From: an uncultured Acidobacteriia bacterium
Lineage (GTDB): Bacteria > Acidobacteriota > Terriglobia > Bryobacterales > Bryobacteraceae
Assembly: GCA_903929755.1 (NCBI GenBank)
Contig: CAIYVZ010000114.1
Span: 1-64,000, forward strand
DNA length: 64,000 nt
Direction of reading: 5' to 3'
Position numbers and translations under genes: made by a program. Positions within the stretch are counted from its first letter, which is position 1. Every line of letters begins with the position of its first letter. This document shows, piece by piece, positions 25,407 through 34,180 of the stretch. The notes below the pieces were generated by a model. That model did no database searches and was not told the origin of the DNA. It worked only from the letters and a program-made list of their open reading frames with translations.

Positions 25407-27467
25407 CTAGTCTAATCGTTCTGTTTCCACCAGTCTTTCTGCCTCCACCAGGCAGTTATAAAACGCGGGCCCGCCACCCAAATCCGCCAGCCTCTGCGTG
25501 GTCAGCATGTTCACCGAATTCCCGCCTGGCGAAAGCTTCGGCCAGCGCACCGCCGTCGCTGAGATCACGCCGACTGCAACCTTCTCCGCCACTTCAGCCG
25601 TCAGCACGCAGGTTCCGCGATCATTCCGCAGCCGGACCTGGTCGCCCGACACAATGCCGCGCGGGGCCGCGTCCGCCGGATGCATCACCAGTACGGCGGT
25701 CTGGGCATCCACATCTGCCTTGTATCCGAACGTTCCGTTCATGCTGTCGTCATTCTTCGGCGTAATCAGTTCCAGCGGGAAGCGTCGCGCCAGGGTCTGA
25801 TCGCCCGCGCGTGATTCCACCGGAGCTTCGTAACTCAGAGATTCCGCGCGGAACTCGCACTTCCCTGAAGGCGTCCCAAAGCCGCCATTCGCAAACGGCA
25901 GGAAAGTTTCCCCAAGATTCAGCCGGACAGAATGCTCGGCCTCCAGCCTTTCCAGCGTGATGCCGTTGAGGAACGGGTGGCCGCCGGTCAACAGCGTCCG
26001 GATCATGTCGTCGTCCGACGCCTGGAAACAGGGCTCGTCAAAGCCCATCCGGGCCGCCAGTTGCCGGAAGACTTCGGTGTTCCGCCTGGCCTCGCCAGGG
26101 GGCGCCAGCGCGGGGCGCGCCAGTTGCAGATGGTGATGGCCATACGCGTAGTACAGATCCGAGTGTTCCAGGAACGTGGTCGCGGGCAGCACCACGTCAG
26201 CGAAATCCACTGTATCCGTCTGAAACTGCTCCAGTACTACGGTGAACAAATCCTCGCGGCGCAGACCCTTTCGAACCGCGTTCTGGTCGGGAGCAATTGC
26301 CGCCGGGTTCGAGTTGTAGACCACCATTGCCTTCACCGGGGGCGAATCCAGCTTCGTGAGCGCATCGCCCAGCTGGCTCATATTCACCAGTCGCGCCTCG
26401 CGACCCAGGGGCGACTTCATCTGCAGGTCCGCCATCTCCAGCGCCGCGCGGTTCAACTGAAACGCCGCCGAAGTGGAAAGCTGCAGGCCTCCTCCTGCTT
26501 CGCGCCACGCCCCCACCAGCGCCGGCAGCAGCGCAATCGTGCGGACCGACATGGCGCCCCGCTCCGAACGCTGCACGCCATAGTTCAGGCGGATCGCCGC
26601 TGGCCGGGTGGTCGCATACTCGCGCGCCAGTTCCACAATGTCCTCGGCCGGAATTCCAGTCGCTTCCGCAGCGCGGCGCGGATCCCATTCCTTCACCTTT
26701 TCCTTCAGTTCCGCAAAACCCAGCGTGTGCGCTGCCACGTAGGGCTTGTCTTCCAGACCCTCGGACGTAATCACGTGCATCATCGCCAGCGCGAGGGCCG
26801 CGTCGGTGCCGGGGCGGATCGCATAGTGCCGGTCCGCCAGCTTCCCGGTCCGGTTCTGCCGGGGATCAATTACATAAAATTTCGCCCCGTTCCTCCGGGC
26901 CTCCACCACAAACGGCCACAAGTGGACATTCGTGCCCAGGATGTTGGCGCCCCACGCAAGAATCAGCTTCGCGTGCCGGAAGTGCTCGGTGTCCATCGAA
27001 TACCGAACTCCCAGCGCCTCGGTCAGGCCCGCCGCGCCGGTTGACGAGCAAATCGTGCGGTCCAGCCGTGAAGCGCCCAGGCGATGGAAAAAGCGCCGGT
27101 CCATGCCGCCGAAATTGATCAGCCCCATCGTGCCGGCATAGCTGTAGGGCAGAATCGCTTCCGGGCCGAATTCGGCAGCCACGTCCCCCAGGCCGCCGGC
27201 GATCAGGTCCAGAGCCGCATCCCAGCTGATCCTCTCGAACCGCCCCTCACCCTTGGCTCCAACCCGCCGCATCGGGTACAGCAGTCTGTCGGGCGAGTAC
27301 TCGCGCTCCAGATAGCGTGCCACTTTGCCGCACAGGAAGCCCTGCGTGATCGGGTGGTTCGGATTCCCCCGCAGCCGGGAGCCGCGCCCGGTTTCATCCA
27401 CATTAATCAGCAGAGAGCAAGCGTCCGGGCAATCCAGGGCGCACACAGAATGCAATGTCGAAGCCAT
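25407..27467 (-). CDS. Molybdopterin-dependent oxidoreductase (formate dehydrogenase/NarB-like family)
   Basis: 686 residues. An N-terminal [4Fe-4S] motif, VCALDCPDAC (C9, C13, C17) plus C near residue 47 (GFLCGK), precedes the molybdopterin domains. WGANILGTNVHLWPF, VYNSNPAAIAPDQN and ADVVLPATTFLEHSD are signatures of the superfamily. RTICSSTGAAG probably holds the metal ligand. No Tat motif is present, so it is likely cytoplasmic. Substrate unknown: it resembles the 'anaerobic dehydrogenase' group rather than a true formate dehydrogenase. The fusion gene and cytochrome c follow in the same transcript. The C-terminus has an 18-bp duplication (LVEAER/LVETER). Confidence 0.87.
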   Translation of the reverse strand: MASTLHSVCALDCPDACSLLINVDETGRGSRLRGNPNHPITQGFLCGKVARYLEREYSPDRLLYPMRRVGAKGEGRFERISWDAALDLIAGGLGDVAAEFGPEAILPYSYAGTMGLINFGGMDRRFFHRLGASRLDRTICSSTGAAGLTEALGVRYSMDTEHFRHAKLILAWGANILGTNVHLWPFVVEARRNGAKFYVIDPRQNRTGKLADRHYAIRPGTDAALALAMMHVITSEGLEDKPYVAAHTLGFAELKEKVKEWDPRRAAEATGIPAEDIVELAREYATTRPAAIRLNYGVQRSERGAMSVRTIALLPALVGAWREAGGGLQLSTSAAFQLNRAALEMADLQMKSPLGREARLVNMSQLGDALTKLDSPPVKAMVVYNSNPAAIAPDQNAVRKGLRREDLFTVVLEQFQTDTVDFADVVLPATTFLEHSDLYYAYGHHHLQLARPALAPPGEARRNTEVFRQLAARMGFDEPCFQASDDDMIRTLLTGGHPFLNGITLERLEAEHSVRLNLGETFLPFANGGFGTPSGKCEFRAESLSYEAPVESRAGDQTLARRFPLELITPKNDDSMNGTFGYKADVDAQTAVLVMHPADAAPRGIVSGDQVRLRNDRGTCVLTAEVAEKVAVGVISATAVRWPKLSPGGNSVNMLTTQRLADLGGGPAFYNCLVEAERLVETERLD

Positions 27468-27514
27468 ACCCGATATTAACTTTCCTTTCCATCCAGCAGG
27501 ATATTCCCCTTCGT

Positions 27515-27543
27515 GTAACTGTGGGCTCCAAAATAGTTATAAT
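27515..27543 (+). promoter_or_regulatory. Candidate sigma-70 promoter for the TMTC-like gene
   Basis: A perfect -10 TATAAT at 27538-27543 lies 17 bases after a weak -35 GTAACT (27515-27520). It sits in the 130-base gap between the divergent oxidoreductase and glycosyltransferase genes. Transcription would begin near 27550, which favours ATG 27598 over the TTG at 27553 as the start. Confidence 0.5.
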
Positions 27544-27597
27544 TGGATTGCTTTGACCCTGGAAAAGTTAGCAGAAGTAAAAAAACAGCCCGAGATA

Positions 27598-29733
27598 ATG
27601 GAAACTCCGGACTATCTCTTCTGGTGGCTTTCTCCTGTTCTTCTTCTTGTTCTCGGCGCTTTCTGCTGGTCAAATCACTTCGACTCCGGGTTTCACCGCG
27701 ACGACTTCCCTAACATCGTTAACAATCGCTACATCCAGAACGCCGATGTTTTGTCGCTCGTTTCATCTCCGGCTGCGTTCAGCCAGGATAGCGGACGCGC
27801 CGACTTTCGGCCGCTGCTGCCCCTCCTTTTCGTGTTTGACAACAGTTTGCGTCATGACGGCAGCCCCTCCATCTTCCAGCTGAGTTCTTTTTTGTGGTTC
27901 CTGCCGCTACCTTTCCTCATCTATGTACTGGTACGTCTGGTGCCCGACGCAAAGCACCAGACAGCTCTGTTGACGGCAATCCTGTTTGCCGTCCATCCAG
28001 TTGTTTCCGATACCCTGAACTACATTTCCAGGCGAGGCGAGCTGATCGCCGCCGGAGCTGTGACGGCGGCCCTGGTGATTTGGCTTCTGTGGCCTGACCG
28101 TCTGCCCTCCACGCTCGGCCTCGACCGGTACAAGATCCCCGAGACGTGGACAGAGGCATGGCTGCTGAAGAACGGGACGCACCTGGAAGCTGGCTACAAG
28201 AAGCTTCGCCAGTGTCCTGAGCTCTTCTACTTTGTCCCGCTTCTCATCGGGGTGCTCTGCTCGCCCGCAGCCGCCGCCTTTGCTGCGGTGGCGGCCGCAT
28301 GGCTGTGGGTCTATCCCCGCAATAGTACGCCCTCAACGGTTCGTTCCGGGGGGCTGTGGCGCAGGCTTGCTGTTCCCGGCGCTTTCTGCGCTTTTTGGCT
28401 GGTTCTCCATACTGCGCTCACCTGGACCTGGGTGGCGCCCCTTCGTCTGCCCGCCATTCAGTACTGGCTGGGCCAGCCGCGGGTTGTGGTGCAGTACTTC
28501 ATCTGGTTCTTCACTCCCTTTAATATGAGCGCGGATGCCGGGCTGCTGCCGGAGCTCCGCTTCTGGCCCCCCGACATGCTGCTCGGAATGCTGGGGACGG
28601 GGGCCCTCGTCTCCCTTGCTGTCGTGGCGCGCCGCAGGGAACGTTGGCGGCCCGTAGCTTTTGGCCTCGCCTGGTTCCTGGCAGCCCAGCTTCCTTTCGT
28701 CCTGGTTCCCCAAACCACGGCTGATTCCGGAGCTCGTATGTTCATCCCTTCCATCGGCCTGGCCCTGGCTCTCGGCCACACCATCATGTGGGCTATCCAG
28801 CGAGCGCAGCAACTTCCCAAACTGGGTGTGCCGGCGGCTTTCTCCCTGTCGATCGCGTCTTTCTTCCTGCTCTGCGGCATGGGCTGGATGACCTTTGAGC
28901 GCAATATCATCTGGGCCGACGATCGTTCCCTCTGGTTCGATACCGTCTCACGTAGTCCAGGCAACCAGCGGGCCCTGATCAACTATGCCTTGGAAATGGT
29001 TCGGGATGAGGACCTGACCACTGCTGCGGAGTACGCTCAGCGGGCAGACACGGCCGTGCCTCAGGATGCCCAGTCTGAAGTGCTTGTGGCGGAAGTCCTT
29101 GATCGACTGGGGCTGGATTCCCGGGCCGAGTTCCACTATTCCCGCGCCGTCTCTCTCTGGCCGAAGTACGCGTCGGCCATGTCCTCCTACGGCAAGTGGC
29201 TGCTTGCCCGGCAGCGCTATGCCGAGGCCACTGACTGGTCCGTGAAAGCCCTCCGCCTGAACAAACGAGACAACCTCGCGAGGGTCAACCTGATTGACGC
29301 TCACTCGGCGGCTTTTGAGTGGGACGCAGTGCATCGCCTTGCGCTGGAGGCTCTCGCGATTGATCCGGATAACCAGCGTGCCAAGCTGGCCGTTATCACC
29401 TCCGAAGATGCCCTGAATCGCGTGCGTCGCGCCGAGCACAGTGTTGGGGGCGATGCCAACTTTAACGACTATCTCACCCTCTCGGTAGCCTATTTTCGCG
29501 CCAGGCGCTATGAAGACTGCATCGCAGCGGCCCAAAACGCTCTCAAACTCAATAAAGATCTGGCCGAAGCGCATTCCAATATCTCCGCCTGCCAGCACGC
29601 CCTTGGTCGCGACGATGAGGCCATCGCCTCGCTTCGCGAAGTGGTTCGGTTGCGCCCCGATATGAGCGTTGCCTGGTCCAACCTGTCGATCCTCGAAGAA
29701 GACCGCCGGAAGAAGCGTCTCCAGATCAAGTGA
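27598..29733 (+). CDS. TMTC-like membrane O-glycosyltransferase with C-terminal TPR repeats
   Basis: 711 residues from ATG 27598. A longer frame reaches 27325 but runs into the divergent gene. The N-terminal ~420 residues contain about ten membrane helices. DSGFHRDDFPNIVNN carries the acidic catalytic pair in the first periplasmic loop, as in GT-C/TMTC enzymes, and HPVVSDTLNYISRRGEL is a TMTC hallmark. Residues ~480-711 are TPR repeats (NLARVNLIDAHSAAFEWDAV, DLAEAHSNISACQHALGRDD). Family members transfer mannose or similar sugars from lipid carriers to proteins. Two more GT-C proteins lie within 8 kb. Confidence 0.85.
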   Translation: METPDYLFWWLSPVLLLVLGAFCWSNHFDSGFHRDDFPNIVNNRYIQNADVLSLVSSPAAFSQDSGRADFRPLLPLLFVFDNSLRHDGSPSIFQLSSFLWFLPLPFLIYVLVRLVPDAKHQTALLTAILFAVHPVVSDTLNYISRRGELIAAGAVTAALVIWLLWPDRLPSTLGLDRYKIPETWTEAWLLKNGTHLEAGYKKLRQCPELFYFVPLLIGVLCSPAAAAFAAVAAAWLWVYPRNSTPSTVRSGGLWRRLAVPGAFCAFWLVLHTALTWTWVAPLRLPAIQYWLGQPRVVVQYFIWFFTPFNMSADAGLLPELRFWPPDMLLGMLGTGALVSLAVVARRRERWRPVAFGLAWFLAAQLPFVLVPQTTADSGARMFIPSIGLALALGHTIMWAIQRAQQLPKLGVPAAFSLSIASFFLLCGMGWMTFERNIIWADDRSLWFDTVSRSPGNQRALINYALEMVRDEDLTTAAEYAQRADTAVPQDAQSEVLVAEVLDRLGLDSRAEFHYSRAVSLWPKYASAMSSYGKWLLARQRYAEATDWSVKALRLNKRDNLARVNLIDAHSAAFEWDAVHRLALEALAIDPDNQRAKLAVITSEDALNRVRRAEHSVGGDANFNDYLTLSVAYFRARRYEDCIAAAQNALKLNKDLAEAHSNISACQHALGRDDEAIASLREVVRLRPDMSVAWSNLSILEEDRRKKRLQIK

Positions 29734-29777
29734 TCCCTTTCATCGATCCCGCACACCGGGACGATAAAGTAATTCTT

Positions 29778-30389
29778 ATGCGATCCCTCCGCTTTGGTTT
29801 CTTCCTTACTCTCCTGTTGGCCGTTCCCTCCTTCGCGCAAAAGGAAGCAGCCTTGACGCTGGGCTCTGTCTCCGGCCCCACCAGAACCACGACTTCCGGC
29901 TCCACCCTCACGCTGTCGAATGCAGTCGCGTTTCAGGGCAGCTATGCCCGGCAGGTGCGTACTTATAAGTATGCGGACCTTTACGGCGAGGTAAACGCCG
30001 TGCTCAGCCCCTATCAGTCGGTTTCAGGCACGGCAACGTCCGCGACCAAAGATTTTACGGCGCTCTACATCACGCCTGGCGTGCGCCTCAAGTTCTATCC
30101 GAAGAAGAAACTCTCCCCGTGGGTCGTCGGCGGTGGTGGTTATGCACTTTACTCGGCCAGTTCGAAGACGATCGCTGGTGGCAACAGCGCAGCTTCCGGC
30201 ACTTCCAGCAGCGGCGCTCTGGAATTTGGTGGCGGTCTGGATTACCGGTGGAGTTCCCGCCTGTCCTTCCGCTTTGAGGCCCGCGATTTCTACACCGGTA
30301 CCCCGCACTACAACTTGCCGGTCTCTGGCAAAGGCCAATTCAATTTCCTCGCCGGCGGCGGCCTGGTATTTCATTTGGGCGCGAAATAG
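29778..30389 (+). CDS. Outer-membrane beta-barrel protein
   Basis: 203 residues from ATG 29778 with a clear signal peptide (MRSLRFGFFLTLLLAVPSFA). The frame opens earlier (29730), but the extra residues would precede the signal peptide. Alternating strands, GALEFGGGLDYRWSSRLSFR and a final strand ending FLAGGGLVFHLGAK fit an eight-stranded OmpW/OmpA-like barrel. Function unknown. It is 44 bases after the TMTC-like gene and may be co-transcribed. Confidence 0.82.
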   Translation: MRSLRFGFFLTLLLAVPSFAQKEAALTLGSVSGPTRTTTSGSTLTLSNAVAFQGSYARQVRTYKYADLYGEVNAVLSPYQSVSGTATSATKDFTALYITPGVRLKFYPKKKLSPWVVGGGGYALYSASSKTIAGGNSAASGTSSSGALEFGGGLDYRWSSRLSFRFEARDFYTGTPHYNLPVSGKGQFNFLAGGGLVFHLGAK

Positions 30390-30987
30390 CTTTTTAGCTG
30401 ACCACCCGGAAAGTTAACCCACTACCCCTCCGTTGCGGGGAACCGTTGCGTTGAAGCTGCGGTTGCCAAAACCCTGTCCCACCGCTCCGGCGTTGTCACG
30501 GCTCGGTAGCGCGATGGTGCTCAATGCGTCACGCAGGGCGTCTCTTGTTTCCGGACCACGCCCGAAAAATGGTTTCGGGAATCTTCCAGCATCCGTTCAG
30601 GCTGTCGCACCCTTGCAGGCGGACCCGCTGTGGCGGGGCGTCGGCCAGGTATCGCGGCCAGTCGTGCGTGTGTTTGCGTACGGTTTTGCAGGCCAGGCCA
30701 GAGCCGGTATCATCACAGCCGCCAGGCGGTCGCGCGCTTCCTTGTGCGCCGTAAGCGCTGTATCTGCCAGGCGCATCTCCGCTGCAAGCGCCGCTTTATC
30801 TGCGGCACAGGCCAGAGACGCGGCCAGTTTGTGCACGGTATTGGTGTGCCGGGAGAACGTCTCCCAGGTTTTGCGGTAGTCGTACCGCAAGGCTTTTGTT
30901 GTATCCATTATTCATTTAGACGGTTGAGCTGGCCAAATCGTTCGTTAATGCTCGAACATTCCCCAGCCTGGCCGATAAGTCCTGCGG
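30390..30987. other. Sparse region with degraded-looking reading frames
   Basis: About 600 bases without a convincing gene. On the minus strand three frames each show short stretches that read like protein: 30597-30908; the same frame continuing past its stop to about 30428 and ending FNATVPRNGGVVG; and another frame with HDWPRYLADAPPQRV. Together they suggest one decayed minus-strand gene with frameshifts and a stop, but no family is recognisable. Confidence 0.35.
30597..30908 (-). CDS. Possible small protein, unknown (may be a decayed gene)
   Basis: 103 residues from ATG 30908. The first ~65 residues look coding: YRKTWETFSRHTNTVHKLAA, then an Ala-rich helical stretch EMRLADTALTAHKEARDRLA with high third-position GC. 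The remainder (ANTRTTGRDTWPTPRHSGS) looks out of frame, as if a frameshift followed residue 65. There is no clear ribosome site. It matches no family I know. Treat as uncertain. Confidence 0.35.
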   Translation of the reverse strand: MDTTKALRYDYRKTWETFSRHTNTVHKLAASLACAADKAALAAEMRLADTALTAHKEARDRLAAVMIPALAWPAKPYANTRTTGRDTWPTPRHSGSACKGATA

Positions 30988-31344
30988 ATGGATTTATTCA
31001 GGGAACGTGCCGCTGAGATTCTGGACCTTGCAAAAGTCGGGCGGGCGGAGAGTGTTACCGTGCTGTTCCACGATAACGGCCCGGGCCTGCCGCCGGGTCT
31101 CCATTTGATCATGGACGAGGCCCGCGCAGCCGCACCGTGGCGTTCCCAGGATACCACCACCGCCGTCTATCAGGTCACGCGGGCTGGCGGGACCGTCCTG
31201 GTTCAGGCCCGCCAGGGGACACGTTCCTGTGAGCTGCAGGGCAAAGTTGCGCCCCGTCTCCTGCAGCCTCTTCTTCTGAATAACCAGGCCCTGTATCGTC
31301 TGGAAGCCACCCCGGCCCTGTCCGCGCGGAGTTTAGCCGTTTAA
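30988..31344 (+). CDS. Hypothetical cytoplasmic protein
   Basis: 118 residues from ATG 30988 (MDLFRERAAEILDLAKVGRA). A predicted alpha/beta pattern (ESVTVLFHDNGPGLPPGLHL, AVYQVTRAGGTVLVQARQGT) with consistent codon use supports a real gene. It has no signal peptide or membrane segment. No family is recognised. The lipoprotein gene follows 9 bases downstream, and the two may be one transcript with the GT-C gene after it. Confidence 0.6.
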   Translation: MDLFRERAAEILDLAKVGRAESVTVLFHDNGPGLPPGLHLIMDEARAAAPWRSQDTTTAVYQVTRAGGTVLVQARQGTRSCELQGKVAPRLLQPLLLNNQALYRLEATPALSARSLAV

Positions 31345-31353
31345 ACTGGTTCT

Positions 31354-31893
31354 GTGAAATCCCGCCTGAACCGTGTCTGCTGTTTTTTCCTGGTCCTTCT
31401 GCTGGCCGTCTCCTGTCGTGGTCGGCACAGCCGCGCCCAGGTGAGCAACGAAGAGCCCGAGGCCGCGCCCTCTGTTGCCTCGGTTCTCAAAATGAGTGAC
31501 CAGGCTGCTTCCGTCCAGCTCCTGAAGGGTTTCCATTCTCTGGAAGGAGGCGCATGGCGCTGGACTGCCGGGAAGTTTCAGGTTCTCCTCCGGCCCCCAA
31601 CAGCTGCCGCGCAAAAGGGCGCTACGCTCTCCTTCGCCTTCAGCCTGCCAGATGTCGTAATTCAGAAGCTCAGCGCACTTTCACTCTCCGCCTCCATTGG
31701 TAATACCAAACTGAAGACCGAGAAATACTCCAAACCCGGCCCTTACACGTTTTCAGCCGATGTCCCGGCCGCCCTTCTTGTCGGGGACGCGGTTACGGTG
31801 GACTTTGAGTTCGATAAAAGCCTCCCCTCGGGCTCCGTGGACCAGCGCGAACTCGCTGCCGTCGCCACTTCGATCGGACTCGAAAGTAAGTGA
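31354..31893 (+). CDS. Small lipoprotein of unknown function
   Basis: 179 residues from GTG 31354. The signal peptide VCCFFLVLLLAVSC ends in a lipobox (LAVS-C), so it should be lipidated and anchored in a membrane. The rest is one beta-rich domain (GATLSFAFSLPDVVIQKLSA, GDAVTVDFEFDKSLPSG). Its stop overlaps the next gene's GTG (GTGA), which is a membrane glycosyltransferase-like protein. A role as accessory lipoprotein or target is inferred only from this coupling. Confidence 0.75.
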   Translation: MKSRLNRVCCFFLVLLLAVSCRGRHSRAQVSNEEPEAAPSVASVLKMSDQAASVQLLKGFHSLEGGAWRWTAGKFQVLLRPPTAAAQKGATLSFAFSLPDVVIQKLSALSLSASIGNTKLKTEKYSKPGPYTFSADVPAALLVGDAVTVDFEFDKSLPSGSVDQRELAAVATSIGLESK

Positions 31894-33818
31894 CCGCCGC
31901 TCCCTCTCCGGCTTCGCCCCGGGGTTCTCTGCAATCGCGCCTGCTGCGTCTGGCGGTCCTGCTCTCCCCGGTCGTCTTTCTGTTGTGGCTGTATCGCGAA
32001 GGCCTGGATATCTGGTTCATGCAGGACGACTTCGCCTGGCTCGGCCTGTTGCGTCAGGTGCACAGCCCGTCCGATGTCATCCGCGTTCTCTTTGAGCCAG
32101 CTGCCCAGGGGACTATCCGGCCCTGGAGTGAACGTGGTTTCTTCCTGCTCTTTGAATATTTGTTCGGGCTGGACAGCTTTCCGTTTCGCGTAACCGCATT
32201 TGCTACCGCCGCCGCCGACATTTTGCTGATCGGCTGGATCATCCGGCGTCTTACGGGGTCCATGGTGGCGGGTGCCGTCGCAGGCATCTGCTGGGCGGCC
32301 AACGCTTCCCTCGTCGTCGCCATGACGTGGAGCTCCGCATGGAATGAACTGCTCTGCCCCTGCTTTCTCCTCACCGCCCTGGTTCTGTTCATTCGGTTTG
32401 TGGAAACGGGACGCGCCGTGTTTTGGTGGTGGCAACTGGTGGTTTTCCTTCTGGGCTTCGGGGTTCTCGAAATCAATGTCGTTTACCCGGCCATCGCCAT
32501 TTCGTGGGTTCTGTTCGTGGTCCAGGCGGAAAGACGCAGGTTCCTGCTCTCCCAAATCCCCCTCTGCGTCCTTTCCGTCATCTATTTTGGGATTCACCGA
32601 GCGGTGGCCCCCCTGCAGACCTCCGGAGCGTATGCGCTCCACTTTGATACAGAGATCCTGAAAACGCTCGCGCTCTACGCAAAGTGGTCTCTGGTTCCGG
32701 CCGATTGGGTTGCCTGGAAACACTCCGTCCTCAGTGGACGCCTGATTCTCGCCTCAGGGGTTGTCGGGATTCTTGCCCTGCTCGTCGTGGAGCTTCGGCG
32801 CCGCCGTACCGTGATCCTGTTCTTCGCCGCATGGTTCCTTGCCACGCTGGGCCCCCTTCTACCTCTGTCTGGCCACCGCAGCGACTATTACCTGACCATT
32901 CCGGTTATCGCCGTCGGCATGCTGGCGGGTTGGAGCGTTGGCTGTGCCCTGGACGATAAAAACACGGCCGTGTCCCGGCGTGCATGGCAGACGGTTTCTG
33001 TAATTTGTGTAGGTGTTTATCTGGTTGGCATGGTCCCCGTTGCGCGGACTGCCACGGCCTGGTGGTGGGTGCGCGCCGAGTCCGTGCGTAGTCTCGTGTT
33101 GGGCGTGGAGGCCGCACACCGCACTCATCCCGATGCCGTTATCGTCCTCGATGGTGTAAACACTGAGCTTTTCAATAATGCGATCGGCCATTCGCCCTTC
33201 TACCCGCTGGGTCTCGACAAAGTCTATTTGACTCCCGGTTCCGCGGCGAAGATCGAAGCCGTCCCCGATCTGGCGGAGTTTCGCGACGTGGAACTGGACC
33301 CAGTAGTACTGCAACACGCTTTGACGACCAATCGCGCCGTGATATACTCCATTGTGGGCGATCATCTTCGAAATATCACGGAGAGTTACAAGCGATCTGC
33401 TCCCGATCCGCTTGTGGGTCGTTTGCCGCGTCGCATCGACGTCGGTAATGCGTTGTACTCATGGCTGGTTGGCCCTGAATGGCTCCCGCTTGAGACCGGT
33501 TTCCGTTGGATGCCGGCACGTGCGACTGTCCGCATCAGTGGCCCGGATGTCGGCGGGAATGAACTCAGTCTCGACGGGTATTGTCCTGAAGAGCAATTGA
33601 AGCGCGCTCCTCGTCACATCACTGTCCTCATGGATGGTATAGTACTCGGACACTCGCAAATTATAAATCCGGAAAGCACTTTTCATCGTCGATTCCATAT
33701 ACCGGACTCGCTGATTGGGAAGAAGGCGGTGGAAGTGGAAATTCGGGTGGATCCGGTGTCACGTATCGGGAACAGGGAGCTGGGCCTGATCTTCGGGAAA
33801 ATTGAAATTCTTCCGTAA
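31890..33818 (+). CDS. GT-C-type membrane protein (glycosyltransferase-like) with C-terminal beta domain
   Basis: 642 residues from GTG 31890. About eleven membrane helices span ~20-400. The first loop has DIWFMQDDFAWLGLLRQV with the acidic pair expected of GT-C enzymes. Residues ~400-530 are a soluble segment. The last ~100 residues (ARATVRISGPDVGG, SLDGYCPEEQL, HITVLMDGIVLGH) form a beta-sandwich resembling a carbohydrate-binding module. No named family is assigned. It is translationally coupled to the lipoprotein gene upstream. Confidence 0.75.
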   Translation: MTAAPSPASPRGSLQSRLLRLAVLLSPVVFLLWLYREGLDIWFMQDDFAWLGLLRQVHSPSDVIRVLFEPAAQGTIRPWSERGFFLLFEYLFGLDSFPFRVTAFATAAADILLIGWIIRRLTGSMVAGAVAGICWAANASLVVAMTWSSAWNELLCPCFLLTALVLFIRFVETGRAVFWWWQLVVFLLGFGVLEINVVYPAIAISWVLFVVQAERRRFLLSQIPLCVLSVIYFGIHRAVAPLQTSGAYALHFDTEILKTLALYAKWSLVPADWVAWKHSVLSGRLILASGVVGILALLVVELRRRRTVILFFAAWFLATLGPLLPLSGHRSDYYLTIPVIAVGMLAGWSVGCALDDKNTAVSRRAWQTVSVICVGVYLVGMVPVARTATAWWWVRAESVRSLVLGVEAAHRTHPDAVIVLDGVNTELFNNAIGHSPFYPLGLDKVYLTPGSAAKIEAVPDLAEFRDVELDPVVLQHALTTNRAVIYSIVGDHLRNITESYKRSAPDPLVGRLPRRIDVGNALYSWLVGPEWLPLETGFRWMPARATVRISGPDVGGNELSLDGYCPEEQLKRAPRHITVLMDGIVLGHSQIINPESTFHRRFHIPDSLIGKKAVEVEIRVDPVSRIGNRELGLIFGKIEILP

Positions 33819-33997
33819 GGTTGGTAACTCCAGCAACGGGTCAAGCGACTTATAAATCTTGATCTCCCCGGGTGGCACGAAGTAGAATCGGTTTGGCTGT
33901 CAAATTGCTATTGGGTAGGGGCGGCCGGGATGAAGTAGAAGGCCGGTAGCAAAGATTACCAAAGGTTAAGCTTCTGGCACTAAGATTTTTTGAAACT

Positions 33998-34025
33998 TTG
34001 AGCGCAGATCATCGTCTGTTATCTT
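33998..34025 (+). promoter_or_regulatory. Candidate promoter for the TraR/DksA-type gene
   Basis: -35 TTGAGC (33998-34003), a 16-base spacer and -10 TATCTT (34020-34025). The leader to ATG 34181 would be about 150 bases. Confidence 0.45.
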
Positions 34026-34044
34026 AACGAGACAGTTAAAGATA
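34020..34044. promoter_or_regulatory. Inverted repeat over the putative -10 and start site
   Basis: TATCTTAAC and GTTAAAGATA are complementary with one bulged base around a 6-base centre. Lying over the -10 and transcription start, it could be an operator or a 5' hairpin. No regulator can be named. Confidence 0.4.
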
Positions 34045-34180
34045 CTCTGCGACGCAAAGCTTAAGTAACCAGAGTTGAAAATGGCCAGCCGCGAATCGGG
34101 TTGGCAGGGTGCCGCCGGGTGAATCCGGGGGCAACGTCGGCGAAAGTCGGCATGGAAGAAGACAGGCAGGTAACACTAAA

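Larger units (their letters stand above)
33819..34180. other. Intergenic region upstream of dksA/traR-like gene
   Basis: A 362-base gap, AT-richer than its surroundings. It holds the candidate promoter and inverted repeat listed separately. I see no open frame with coding character and no RNA gene I can identify. Confidence 0.6.

Noticed and set aside
24242-25765. 507-residue plus-strand ORF
   Set aside because: Arg/His/Pro-rich shadow of the FGE-fusion and oxidoreductase genes on the other strand.
25932-27044. 370-residue plus-strand ORF
   Set aside because: Shadow of the molybdopterin oxidoreductase.
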